The notes beneath the pieces were generated by a model. The model was not told the DNA's origin. It ran no database searches and was given only the letters and a program-made list of their open reading frames with translations. The position numbers and the translations under genes are program-made. From contig JAWZSP010000004.1 in the NCBI GenBank assembly GCA_034401135.1, positions 1,426,001-1,490,000 of the forward strand: 64,000 nt of DNA, written 5' to 3'. The stretch's first letter is position 1. Each line of letters opens with the position of its first letter. Below are positions 45,108 to 56,704 of the stretch, piece by piece. The DNA comes from Volutella citrinella (taxonomy: Eukaryota > Ascomycota > Sordariomycetes > Hypocreales > Nectriaceae).

Positions 45108-46498
45108 AATTGGAACGCCCCAGCGGAAATGGAATTGCTGCGGATAGTGAGATCGTTTGTATGGGACCATGCCCTTGAGTGCGAGCCTATTGTTTGGGAC
45201 TGATGCCTAGGGGAGCATCTGGGAGTTGATTTTGTGTGTCTTTTTTTGCGTTTTTTTTAACCCTTTTTGTCTTGTTCTTCCTCGAGGATAGTAACTCCGA
45301 TGTCTAATTCTACATAATCGGCAACCCTTACCGGCAAACATCATGTGCATCTGCGGACTAACAGAGGCGAATGTGTTGTACAGCCAGCCGGATTTGGCCA
45401 AGGCGGTCAACGGCCATGCGTGCATGCATGAGGGAATATAGTTTACGAGAGGGCAGTTCACAAAAAAAAGGCAGTGTGGTTGATCGGGGTCTCAGACATC
45501 TGCTCAGATTTTGATATGGGGATTGTCTGACTTGTTGTGTTGGTATCGGGATAGGTCGCGGTGGTCACAACAGACAGACATATGTCGTCTCAGCTCAGCA
45601 TTATTACATCATAGCAGGCTACTGGCGACAGCTGCTAGCAGAGCAGCGGGCTTGCAGAGCATCACAGTAGGAACAGGTAGCGAGTGGTGTAATCTCGCAG
45701 GCGAACAACAGCATCCAGCTATGATCAAGAACCCGGGGTCCGAGATGGATAGGCAGTTTGTCAGTCACGCGCCAAATATCAAGGCCAGAGTCCATGTCGT
45801 TGCGAGTGACGAACGGTCTGCAGACCAGTTTTACTAAGTACAGTCAGTGATGGCCAGTAATTAGTACCTTAGTACTGATAATGTGTGTGTCAGCAGCCTC
45901 TACTAGGATCATGACAGGCTAGAAAGGAATAAGAGTGTGGTGCATTCAGTTGAACGATGATGCACTGCATCTCGGCTCATCTCCTTCTCATGAGCCTAAT
46001 CCGGTTAACCAGCCGTGTCCTTTTGCAACCAACCATGGCTCTGCATCACCCTCCCGATTCTGAGACATTCCTTTACTGGACTACCGGATACGTACCACGA
46101 GTACTCATGCAAGTCATGTCATGAAGACCTCGGAAGCGTCACGTGAGCGTCGTGTCTCTGGCGCGTCCCAGGTTCTGCATGGGTCCACTTTTTTTCGCAC
46201 CAGGCGCCTTGTTGCGAGGCAAACTCCTCACCTTCAACTCAGGCCCAATGCCATTCGTGTTGCGCTGAAGCAAACCAAACCATATCGGTTCGTGGCGATC
46301 ATTACGTTTTTTATGACTCACGGATCGCCTGTTCTCTGAGGTCGCGCCTCGCTCACGTGGCCGAGCCTGTCGCCCACTTCCCTCGCCCTGCACTCCGGCC
46401 CAACCAACCTCCCAAGCTGCGTTTGCATGGTTGCAACCACGGAATAGGCCTCGAACCGTCTGCAACGCTGGACCTGTGTTGACGACTACGACGACAAC
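45108..46498. other. Spacer between the Rab5 gene and the RING protein gene
   Basis: A 1391-bp region between two genes on the same strand. It has T-runs near 45240-45260 in the Rab5 3' region and several TAGTAC/GTACTA words at 45835-45890. No coding sequence or RNA gene is recognised. Confidence 0.5.
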
Positions 46499-49442
46499 AT
46501 GGCTCCATCCATCACAGAGGCCCAGGCCGAGCTTGTCAGGTACGCGCTTCCTGCCCCGGCCGCATCAGTTGCAAACGACTGACAATCCATCCTCAGGTCC
46601 CTCGCGCCCGACGACATCCCGATCAAGCTACGTTGCGCTATCTGCAGCAAGCTTGCCATCAACGCTTTCCGGCTGCCATGTTGCGAACAAGCTATCTGCG
46701 AATCCTGTAAGCCGGTCAATACACGAGAGCCATCTGGCTCTGACGAGACAAGGGTTTACTGACCATTCCCCCAAGGCCAATCCAACCTCGCTCCCTCTTG
46801 TCCCATATGCGAGCACTCTCCACTATCGGCCGACGACTGTATGCCTAACAAATCGTTGCGAACCACAGTCAGAGTCTTTTTGCGCACCGAGGAAAAGAAG
46901 CGTGAAGCGAGCCGGCCCAAGGACACCAAAGATTCGGAGCCTCCCACGCCGGTAGATGGCCCCAAGCCATCTCTTGCCGGACCTGAGACGACAGAGCTGC
47001 AGCCAGCTGCGGATCAGAACGGTGCCGTTGGTCTCCAAGAATCCGCTGGGGACCCGAGCGGCAAACAAGATCTCGGTCCGTCTGAGGTATGATCACAGCT
47101 CAAACCTGCGTGCCCCGGATTATTGACCCCTTGAACAGCAACAGCCAGAGACGCGCGAGGATTCTCACCCTCAGAGAGACGACACGAGCGACGCTCAGCT
47201 GGACCAGATCGACGGCGGTAACGGGGAGCCTGGTACCCAAGACGTCAATGAATATGCCGTGATCGCCACCACCGAAGACGGCGATCAAGCCGGCGATGAC
47301 GACGAAAACCAGGACGGATCCGAGGCGATGAACAGCGACTTTCAAAATGGCAATTTCTCTGCCTCTGGTGATTTCAATCAGATGCAGATGATGATGGCTA
47401 TGCAAAATGGCATGGCACCAAACGCCTTTGGCGGCTTTCCCATGATGGGTATGTTGTTCGGTGGCGGCACGCATATCGCAGAGAAGCTAAAACTCTTTTC
47501 AGGGATGTCAGGCATGGGCATGGACCCGATGATGCAGAGCATGTTTATGAACGGTGGCTTTCAAGGCATGGGCATGAACGGCATGGGAGGCTTCGGTGGG
47601 GGATATGGCCAAGGCTCCGAGAATAACTGGAACAGTTCACAATCGTGGAATTTCGACCAGAATAATTACAATCAAAATGGTCCTGGCATGGGCAATGGTG
47701 ATTTTGGGAACTTTAACTCAGGATTCCAAACAGGATACAATCAAGGTAACGATGGCCGTTTCAATAATTACCAACGTGGAGCCTTCCGGGGCAGAGGCCG
47801 GGGACGCGGATACTACGGCGGATACGGTCGAGACGGCTACCAATACGGAGGAGGCAACATGAGCTACCAGGAGCAGGGCCAGTATTCCCAGTTCGGAGCC
47901 GGCATGCAAGGCCAGAACGACGGCACCCAAGGCCAGCTTGACCAGGGACAGAGCAACAGCGGAGCCGGCGATGATGGCAACGCGGAACAAGAGGTGCCCG
48001 ATGCAGGAGATCAAGATCCATCCCAAGCCCAATCTGGTGAGGTTGCAGGTGACGGCACAAGTACCGAAGCACCATCAAGACCGTCTCAAGGACCCATGGG
48101 TTCCGGGGCCTCGGAGCCTCAAAATGGCCCTGGGGGGTTTCGCCAAGCTGGGGCAACAGCCCCCGATGCTCCCATTAATGCGCCGACAGGGCCCAAGGCG
48201 ATGCGCCAGGGCCTCCCTAACACTAGCCTCCATAATCTCAGGGCCAGAGGCTATCAGATACCCGGGGAGACATCCACCGCCAAGCCAGTTGCAGCGTCCC
48301 AACGTGAAACGGCCTCAGAGCAAGGCCAGTCCAGAAGCCCTTCGCGAGCTCAAGGCGAGGGCGATATCGAATCCCGCCATGGTCAGGACCAGCCTGAAGA
48401 CAGGTACGAAAATCGTGAGGAGGATTACCCCGGCTCCAGATCACGTACGGCCAGTAGAAGCCGGAGTCGGAGCCGGAGCCGGAGCCGGAGCCGGAGTCAC
48501 GGCCACAGAAGCTCCCGTCGGCGTAGACACCAGGAGTCGGCGGAGGATGAAGACTACGATGACGACTCTCATCGTAAGAAGCATAAGAGCCGCAGACAGC
48601 ATGTCGACGATGAAGAGTCGGGTCGTATCAAGGACAGTGATGAGAGGCACGCGGAACGTTCACGCTCATCCTCACCGGCTGACTCCAAGCGCCCAAGCCA
48701 CCGTAGTCGCCGAGACCGAGACTATGACAAGCGCAGAGACCGAGAAAAGGACAGAGACAAGTATCGCGACGATGACCGGAAGAAATCCAGCAGCCAGCGG
48801 GCTTCTCACCGCGATCGCGACCATGATCGGGAGCGGCGGCGGGAAAAGGACAGAGACCGCGACAAGGACCTCGATAGGGACCGCAAGGACCGCAAGGATC
48901 GCCACCGGGAGAAAGGCCGAGAGCGTGATCGTGACCGTGATCGCGACCGAGACAGAGACCGTGACCGTGACCGTGATCGTGACCGTGACCGAGACCGAGA
49001 CCGCGATCGCGAGAGGAATAGGGATCGTGATCGGGACCGGGAGAAAGCCCGAGACTCGAGATACAGCAGCAGACATCACTCGACCGACGGCGGCGATACG
49101 CCCGGGCAGAAAGACGCCAAACCACCAGCGGGCCCGCGTGGCTACGATATCAAAGGCGCAGCTGCTCCGGGTGTCGGCAGCAAAGCAGACAAGGATCCTC
49201 ACACTCTGGAGCGTGAGGCACGCAACCGCGAGCGTCTTCTAAAGGAGGCCCAGCGCATGGCTGGCCTGGGCAGGAAGCGTGGGCGCGATGGCGAGGATGG
49301 CGACAGCGGAAGCTCGCGCAAGGGTCGACGCACCACCGCTTCGTCTTCCGCCAACCGCAGGAGCGAGGTCGTGAGCGGCGGCGACGAGGAAGAGCGCATG
49401 CGCCGCCTCGAGGCTGAGCGCGAGGGCGATCGCTGGGGCTAG
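46499..49442 (+). CDS. RBBP6/Mpe1-like RING finger protein with RS/RD-rich C-terminus
   Basis: Likely nuclear RING protein connected with mRNA 3'-end processing or splicing, by resemblance to RBBP6/Mpe1. Exons 46499-46539, 46597-46706, 46776-47086, 47139-47448 and 47503-49442 encode 903 aa. The RING (residues 27-62) has eight cysteines and no His (C27, C30, C42, C43, C48, C51, C59, C62), followed by MPNKSLRTTVRVFL, which parallels the segment after the RBBP6 RING (about three residues apart from the finger). The DWNN domain and zinc knuckle of RBBP6/Mpe1 are absent. The middle is Met/Gly/Asn-rich (prion-like composition) with an RGRGRG box. The C-terminal 350 residues carry an Arg-Ser repeat and then a long Arg-Asp repeat typical of splicing-associated proteins. 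The fourth intron is stop-free and a multiple of three. Possible E3 ligase activity is inferred only from the RING. Confidence 0.86.
47449..47502 (+). other. Stop-free 54-nt intron in the RING protein frame
   Basis: The segment begins GTATGT and ends in a GCTAAAAC branch-like motif and a TTTTCAG acceptor, but it is exactly 18 codons and stop-free. Splicing gives FPMMGMSGMGMDPMM, continuous in composition with the Met/Gly-rich flanks; retention inserts a peptide of different character (MLFGGGTHIAEKLKLFSG). Confidence 0.82.
48455..48500 (+). repeat. Hexamer repeat encoding Arg-Ser dipeptides
   Basis: Tandem AGCCGG/AGTCGG hexamers encode about eight Arg-Ser dipeptides in the RING protein, an SR-protein-like tract that could be phosphorylated. 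Confidence 0.85.
48925..49040 (+). repeat. Hexamer repeat encoding Arg-Asp dipeptides
   Basis: Tandem GACCGT/GACCGA/GATCGT-type hexamers encode an almost uninterrupted Arg-Asp run of more than a dozen dipeptides. Similar RD tracts occur in U1-70K and other splicing factors. Copy number is likely to be unstable. Confidence 0.85.
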
Positions 49443-50307
49443 GGGCCTCTTCTTTCGAGATGCGAGCCAAAGGCGAACAAGCCGGAGTCGAGAAGGATAC
49501 CCAAGGAGCCCTAAATAGGTGCAAGAGGCCTCAGAGCTAACGTCTGTGTTTTTTAAGGGGGGCAAGTTGTTAAGGTTCGGCCATGGAGGCAGCACATCAC
49601 CACCCCCTTTTTATTTCTCCTTTTTCCTCTCCATGACTGGCCAGCGGCCGCCTCACAAACACACACACGCATCGGATACCGGAGTCAGGGGGGCAGAAAC
49701 CGAACATCATGTACAAGAAATATAAAGAGGCCGAGATACGTGGCATCACTAGTTCTCAAAGGATGTGTTGAGCGATTAGTAACAACTACTTTTGCTTCAC
49801 GGAGCTCAGGCGGATGGAAATCAAAGCATGTGGGCGGCCCCAGGGGTTGAGGTTTTTGGGAAAATGGCAGAAACATAGCAGCTCCGACAGGAGCAGATTT
49901 TGAGGCGTTGGTAATACACGGCATCAAAGATTCTTCTCATCGATTCGTCTGCGTGTGATTGCATCACTAAAGTTTTGTTGTTGTCGCGGGACAGGGTGAC
50001 CACCAGTCCTCTCGATTGTAGAGACCCCTGCAACCTTCCCATGTCAGAATGGCTGCTCTCTTCCTGATTACTCCTCCCTTCTCTTGAGCGACTGCTGTAG
50101 TGTTTCCACCGTAGCTGCGTGCGTCGTTTCCTCTCCCACTGCCGCAGGCTGCTACTGTCAGTGGTAACCAGGCCCGTCTCTATTTAGCAAGAATCCTCCA
50201 GCCCAAGTCTAAATCGAACGCCATCTCCAATGCTTCCCTCCCCCGAAATGCAACCCCGATTTCATGCTCCCAAGGCCCCGTCCTGCGCGCGGGCGCAGGT
50301 CAACTGC
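49443..50307. other. Convergent 3' region between the RING gene and PIK1
   Basis: This 865-bp tail-to-tail spacer should hold both 3' untranslated regions. A short CA-rich patch lies near 49658-49670. No coding sequence is recognised. Confidence 0.5.
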
Positions 50308-53300
50308 TTAGTATATACCCTGAGTGCGATATTGGAAAGTATCATAGCTGCACAAAATCAGTCAGTTACATCCTTCAAGGGGAGCAATACCAAAGCATCC
50401 AACTCACAGTCGAGTGTAGTAGCTACCAAACGATTTTCCAATCAGATCAGTCTCAACGAATTGCTCTGCCTCGTCGGCGCTTAGGTGCAGCTGAAATCGC
50501 TGCCGCAGCGTTGACGTAGCCTGAGCCACGCCCGACGCGAAGCATGGCATTTTCGAGTCGTGTCCCATCATGGCGACCAGGTCAATGATGTTGTCGGCCG
50601 AGCGGCGCAGAGCTACGAGGAAATATCAGCGTACTTGGATCTCCCAAGCTAGACAAGCAAACATGCTAAGAGATGACCATACCTTGGAAAGCCTGCTTGC
50701 AATGCTTTTTGTAATCCTCATAGTCGGGTGAACCCAAACCTCCCAATACATCCACATACTCATGTGTCAGTTTGAACGGTGCTGCCTCAAAGCCCACTGA
50801 GCCTGGCGAGTTTGACAACATGAAGCCAAAATCGATGTGGATGATGTGACCCTCGCTGTCGATCAGCACGTTTCCGTTGTGCCTGTCTTTGAGTTGCAGA
50901 ATATACGATATCATGCTGTATGCCGCCAGAGACTTCTTGAAGGCGTTGACTCCGGCTTTGAACGGCTTGCTGTCGGGCTGCCCAAAAGCCTTGATGAAGT
51001 GGTCCCTCAGCGTCGCGATGCGATGTCGGGGGTTGGTTCCATTCTCAATCGACGCCAGGGTCAAGCTGCGCTTTAGTGAGTGTAGCGATACACCATTGGT
51101 GATTGTTTCAATGAGGCCAGACGACTCTCCCGTCACCAGAATCCTCATTCGCTTCACCCACACGTCAATGCCACCATCCACCCAGATCTTGTGGCAGACG
51201 TCAATCAGCTGGCAAGCAAACGCCTCTTGCCGTAGATCAGCCCCAGTCTTCACAATCACACTAACCAGATCCCAGTTCTTCATCCAGCCGTAGGGCGAGG
51301 ACTTGCGAACCCTCTCCTTCTTGGCCTCCCAGGCCTCGCCGAAAACAGCCGCGCTAGGGTCGTCACGGTCACCACGACGCTGTACGCCTCCAGTCTTGAA
51401 GTCGTTCTCCATTCGATCCCTTCCTGCACTGGCATTCAGGTTCGAGTCAATGTGTGCATCGTCTTCGAGGTCTGGATTATTTATGGTGCTTGGTGGTGTA
51501 GTGTTGGCTCTTGCAATGATGGTGTCAAAGGTTGGTCCCTGCTCATCAATATCGAAGCTTTGCTCCTCCAGGCTCTGCATGCTAGCAATAATCTTGGACC
51601 GGATGGCAGCAACTTCTTGCTTCGGTCTCTTGCCGCTCGTGGCTTCGAGTTGAGCCAACATCTGAGATGCAGTGCGCATGTGAGTTGCGAGTGCCGAGAA
51701 GTCCGGTTGGTCGGCAGGGGCATTGCGCTGGATCGGAAGTGTCATTCTTCGTGCGCCAGGCCCAGGGCTAGCGGATCGTGACGTTGTGGTTCCGGAGGTT
51801 CGTGGGGTCGACACCTCGAGGTTGGTAGAAGCTGATGTGTTGCCGCTTGGGACCCGGTGAGAATGATGGTGCAAAACCGGCCTCGAGGGGAATCTAGCAG
51901 ACGGTTCGTCATCAGAGGACCGCAGGAGAGGCGAACTGCCGAGATCGCCAGATATCGGCTCAAAGACACTGTCAGCCACTGGCTCTGCTGGGGGCGTGGC
52001 TGTGATTGTGGGAGACACCCTTGGCGCCTCTGATAGCTCAAACAACCGCTTGGAGCTGTTCCCACTAAGGAGAGTACCCAGCAGGCGCTGGTTGTCAGGT
52101 GTCTCCGGGTCGAAGCAAAAGTCTTCCCGGAGAACTTCGACCATGACCAGATACGGCACCTTTTCGGCACTGTTTAGCACAGTCGACTCCGCGGGGTTCA
52201 CCCGAACAATACGGTGGTGCCTGCTCTTTCCCGGAGAGCCATTGACTAATGTCGGAGGGCAGATGACGGGAATATCTACTTCTGCTGGCAAGTCTTGTGA
52301 TAGAAGCGCTAGTTCCGCACGCAGAGCGCTCATGCGGGCAGCCTTCGGTACGAGGACTAGGCGGTTTGAGATACCCTCCAGGGCGGTGAGAAACTGAGTC
52401 TCGGATCGAAAGTAGTGCTGCCTCAGCAGTCCCGTCTTGTGCTCCAGCGACATCTCCCCAGGACTGAGAGGCCCTTTGATATGGTGAGAATGCCGCCGTG
52501 TCATCATTTCACCTCCTGGTCTGGGCCCCGCAGTCGCCGAAACTGGTGTCACAGGCCGAGTAGGCGGCCGCTGCGTCGGAAGAGGTAGCGACGATGTGCT
52601 ATGTCTACCCTCCATCGTATGAGTCTCGAAGGCTGCCTTTCGGTGATCAGATGGTGGCTTCGACCTCGATACGGCAACTGAAGGCGGATTGTCTGTGAGA
52701 CGAGGCGTCCTTGGGGGCGAACTCTTGGGGCTGTGAGGATCGGGGGCGCTGGCCGTCTGGTTCGCTGCTCGAGCGCGACGGGAGCGCGAGTTGGCAGCGG
52801 TGACGGTGTGCGCTCGGGCCGGCTTGACGTTCTCCTTGCTGTCCGATGTCGATTCGGCCAGCGGTTGCGGCTTTCGAGCCTGTGCAACAGCCAACGGCCC
52901 AGCCCACTTTGGAATCATGGGGAGGGCGACACTGGCAAGCACAAAGCTCGAAAGCACGGTCACGGGCAGGACATTTTCCTTGATCTTCTCATGCCGAGCG
53001 CTGTTGGAGAGGCCGAAGACGATGTGCTGGACCTTGTTGTAGACCCGTCGACAGGTCTGGAAAGCATTGGACTGTGGGTTCGAGGCGAGGTCGTGCAGAT
53101 ATGTCTGGAAGAGCCAAAACGTCTAAAATAGCACAGATCAGCATGCCGTCAAAGCCTCCATCATGGGCGGTGCTAGTGGTCGTCGTCGTCGTCGTCGTCG
53201 TGGTAGCAGCGTCGGGCGTGCAGGAAAGGTGTGGGACTAAACGTACCAAAAGAGCGGCTGTCACGGACTCCTCACACAAGTCTAACAAAAATTCCTCCAA

Positions 53301-53685
53301 GGCCATTGACTCATTGTCGACGCTGATTATTAAATGACATAGCTGCGGCAGGAAGAACTCGATATCCTCGTAGGGGAACTGCCGAAGCTTGTTGCAGAGG
53401 ACATAGTGAATCCCCACGTGGTCGGCGTAGCGGCTACGGCGCGAAAGGTGGCATTAGCAATTGCTTCAGGAACCATGCAAGGAGACGGCGAGCGGCAAGC
53501 GACACGGCGACAGCTGGGAAATGCAGCCCGCTTTTATGGGGGAAGCAAGAGCAGGTATGTCCCATGTATCCGTTCCATGCAGCACTCGGTAGAGGAATTA
53601 CTCACGAGAGGTAGGAGACGGGGAGAAAGGGGTTGGCGTTGAAGACGTCGGACTCAAGGAATCGCTGAAGCAAGTCCCACGACAT
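50308..53685 (-). CDS. PIK1: Phosphatidylinositol 4-kinase Pik1 (type III beta)
   Basis: Makes phosphatidylinositol 4-phosphate at the Golgi (and nucleus in yeast), needed for secretion. Exons on the minus strand: 53685-53606, 53433-53247, 53122-50683, 50612-50408 and 50347-50308, giving 983 aa. The N-terminus MSWDLLQRFLESDVFNANPF runs into the lipid kinase unique region (HVGIHYVLCNKLRQFPYEDIEFF, then TFWLFQTYLHDLAS). A long Ser/Pro-rich linker carries many possible phosphosites. The kinase domain contains SVIVKTGADLRQEAFACQLI, the catalytic loop DRHNGN (Asp835) and IHIDFGFML. The C-terminus is YDTFQYRTQGIY. The last two small exons were placed by matching the conserved C-terminus and all phases agree. 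The second intron carries an ACG repeat. In-frame codons continue upstream of the chosen ATG, so a longer N-terminus is not excluded. Confidence 0.93.
53179..53201. repeat. GTC/ACG trinucleotide microsatellite inside a PIK1 intron
   Basis: About seven and a half GTC units (ACG on the gene strand) lie inside the second PIK1 intron (53246-53123). Read through without splicing they give a polythreonine run, which can mislead gene callers. Confidence 0.88.
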
Positions 53686-55762
53686 TGGGTTACGCAGGGG
53701 CGCGAGCGTCGGTGAGCGACGGCGGGCGGAGCGTCATCTAGCTTCGGTAGGAACCGTCGATAAACGAGGGGCGCGTACGGGGGGCAGCAGGCGACTTCAG
53801 AGAGGCGAGGCGACGGTCGCATTCGAAGGGGGCGGAAGATGTTCGTGACGATGGGATGGGCGACTGCAGCTCGGGGCGGCGGGTTGGAGCTTTGGGGGCA
53901 GGGTGGTTGATGAGCCAAGCCTCTACTGGAGGCCCTTCAGTCCGCCCCTGCGGCCCACGGAAAGGGACCCGACGTCTCTACAGCCGTCCACTCTTATTAG
54001 CGGGGGGGTCTCTCAGGGTGCGTCCCCTCCCACTACAACATGTGGGGATGCCCTGGTGACTTTGACTTTAGCCTCCACTTGCCTTTGGGCCAGGTCGGTC
54101 GTCCCTCCTTTACTTATTAGTACTTCACTGGCCTACTAACCGAAAGGGACTCTAGCTGTTGGTGAGTGGGCAGGATCCGTGGATCTCCTCTGGCATACGA
54201 GGACTCTGTAATCGAACTGTGACCCTCCTTCCCAGTAAGGTACCATGCATGCATGCTTTTATATCCACAGCGGAGTTTCAGTACTGTACGCAACGACGAA
54301 ACAAGAGCTTCAAGCAATGACCACGCTGCCGACCCCAATGCAATCCAGTTGGTTCAGGTGACGGCCTGATATCCTAAGAATACCAAGGTACTCGTCATTG
54401 AAGACAGGAGCCCGCATAATTATTTCATGCCAGATACTTACTGCAGGATGCTGCTGAGCCAGTACCTGAGCAAAGGTACGGGTGATGGCCCTTGCGCCCC
54501 TCCAAGCAGAATGAAGTCGGGTATTACTCAATTATACTGCCCCATCCCCCCTATGTTTCCCCTACAATGGTACGGCTGTTCAGCAGTTCATAACGCGCCC
54601 CATCTGGTACCTTTCAATGCAGGGCACCATCCGGACGCGCCCCGAGTCAAATAAAATACCGTCTCAGCACATGACGCGCCCATGTTTCGGCTCCATGCCA
54701 AGCTCGCCTGCTTGGCGTATACGGAGAGTGCAGCTGCTACCGAGTCCGGCCAGCAAGGTATTTGCTGCCGTGGGTAATCAATCAATAGAGTCTCGTTAAA
54801 GCAGCTTCCAAACGACACCTGTCCACAACCACCAAAGTACATACCGTGATATCCCCCATACCCCAAATTGGTAAACGGCCTCTCCAGCCACCCAATAGTA
54901 GGGGTGCATTTTGCACCAGGCCAAGAACGTCCAGGCATTCGTGCTCCGTGATGTGACATGGGCATTCTGACACCCGCCCAGTCAGGTTGCTGCACCAGCA
55001 GGGAGATGGTGGCGGAATGTACCTTCACTTGATTAGGGGTCATTGCCAATGGGTGGGCTTCACAGAAGGCAAGGGTGGAGCACGCGGCCTTGAGACGCGC
55101 CCCTGTTTGGTCAGTTGCTAAATAAACCCAGGGCATTGTGGGGGATCGATTGACGGACACTGGCAGGCATTCCCACAGCATTGGTCAAGCTGCATCATGC
55201 CAATTAGGGAGTCCAGGGTAGCAAGATGAGCAGAAATTTCATCATGATCCATCTTCCTGGTGGTGAATCAAAGTAGTGGTATCTGGTAAAATGATTGTTC
55301 TGCTAACTTTCACACTCCAGTTGCTACTCAACAGCTCCTGGTTAGCTCCGGGGGTTGGGGTTGGGGGAAGGCAACAGTTCTGATGCATTTGTGATGCTCG
55401 TCATCCCAGTAGACGACAGCAAATCCGTCCGGGACAATCTATTAACAAGTAGTAAGAGCGAGCTTCACAACCACCTAGACCCTCGTTGAGTGTGAGTACG
55501 CATGCTGACGAGACAGCAGAGAGAGGCGGGCAGCATTGAAGAATGACATTTCAAGTAGCAAACCATATCTAAAGCACATTGCAAGAACCTGCCCGACAGC
55601 TAGAGGAGGTGATGCATACCGCTTTATCGACACCCCAACGCCAGTAGTATTAGCAAGCCGTCGCCCAACGCCATTTCATCCCTGATCATATCCTTCATAA
55701 AATGCATCGCTGAGTCTTCTTCACTATGGATCAGGGGACAAAATCCACACCCCATTCATTCC
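53686..55762. other. Spacer upstream of PIK1
   Basis: A 2.08-kb region between the PIK1 start and the 3' end of BUR6, both on the minus strand. The PIK1 promoter should lie in 53690-54100. An open frame of 197 codons on the minus strand (55181-54588) has no recognised motif and looks fortuitous. A TTATTAGTACTT motif lies near 54113. Confidence 0.5.
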
Positions 55763-56704
55763 TCACACGGCCTTCTTCTTCCTTCCGCCACGCGTCTTCT
55801 TCTTGGGTTCAGACATTTCCTCGTCGCTGGAGCTTTCGGCCTTGGCCTTGGCCTTGCTGCCCTCCTTCTCATTCTCCACCCGACTCACAATGTCACGTAG
55901 GAAATCCCACTGCTCATCCGTCTCGACAACCTGCTTGAGCATCGAGGCGGTGACACGCTTTGAACCCTTCTCGCGGGCTACGTCGGCGCTCTTGCTGACC
56001 AACTGAATCATAAACATCTCCAGTGCTTTACCCACGGCGATGGGCGTCTGCTGAGCGACCTTGCCGACTTCCTCGTCTGCTTGCATAATCCGCTTGATCC
56101 TAGCCGTAGGAAATTTGGTCCTGACGGGTGATGGCTCGACGACAGGCGGCGGAGCCGCTGCAGCTCTGCGGGGAGGCATTTCTGCTGCGTATAGGGCTGA
56201 TTGTAAGGTAGAATGTGGCGGCAAGTCGCCTGGCTGAGGCGCGTAAGGTTGTGTGTAAGGCACTGAGCTGGTGTATTGGTGGTTGCGCTCTCCCTGCGGT
56301 GGACCATACACTGATGCTGCAGGATGTGGCGGTGGAGCTTGAAAACCAGGCTGGGCTCCGTACGGTTGCTCGAGAGGCAGGTTTGGACCAGTCCGCGGCG
56401 GTAAAAAGTGCTGCTGGTCCGGCGACGGATAGGCTTGGTACTCTGACCTTCCAGCAAGATGAGGCGGAGGCTGAGGCTGGGTGTGGGGCGGCTGCGCGTG
56501 TGCGTGCGCGTGATTATGGTGGGAAGGAGGGGGGAGAGCGTAAGAAGAAGAGGACGGGTGCGTGTAGCCCGGCGGCTCTGGTTTAATATATTCGGGCCCG
56601 TGGCTGCCGTGTTGTAGGTGTTGTAGCGCAGGTTCGGTGGGGCCAGCCGAATAAAAAGACGAGAGGTCCGGGGACTTGGGCACGTACGTATCGTCTGTTG
56701 ACAT
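55763..56704 (-). CDS. BUR6: Negative cofactor 2 subunit alpha (Bur6/DRAP1), histone-fold protein
   Basis: Alpha subunit of NC2, which with NC2-beta (Ncb2) binds TBP on promoter DNA and blocks TFIIA/TFIIB entry; nuclear. One exon, 313 aa. The histone fold covers about residues 198-277, beginning [20 protein letters not shown] and ending [13 protein letters not shown], close to human DRAP1 in both the opening helix and the FL(K/R)D(L/I)V end. A Lys/Arg-rich tail ([13 protein letters not shown]) could be a nuclear signal. The first 190 residues are Pro/His/Gln/Tyr-rich, an extension absent from yeast and human homologues. The ATG follows an A-run, a good fungal initiation context; a second Met just before the fold (MPPRRAAAA) could start a short form. 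Dpb3/CHRAC-type histone folds are the alternative, less likely because of the C-terminal match. Confidence 0.88.
   Translation of the reverse strand: MSTDDTYVPKSPDLSSFYSAGPTEPALQHLQHGSHGPEYIKPEPPGYTHPSSSSYALPPPSHHNHAHAHAQPPHTQPQPPPHLAGRSEYQAYPSPDQQHFLPPRTGPNLPLEQPYGAQPGFQAPPPHPAASVYGPPQGERNHQYTSSVPYTQPYAPQPGDLPPHSTLQSALYAAEMPPRRAAAAPPPVVEPSPVRTKFPTARIKRIMQADEEVGKVAQQTPIAVGKALEMFMIQLVSKSADVAREKGSKRVTASMLKQVVETDEQWDFLRDIVSRVENEKEGSKAKAKAESSSDEEMSEPKKKTRGGRKKKAV

Noticed and set aside
48075..49202. Long overlapping frames in the RS/RD repeat region of the RING gene
   Set aside because: Hexamer repeats are open in several frames on both strands; only the RING frame joins to conserved exons.
54588..55181. 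A 197-codon minus-strand frame in the spacer upstream of PIK1
   Set aside because: No conserved motif, no signal peptide or clear membrane segment, and irregular composition. It could be checked by a database search, but I cannot support it as a gene.
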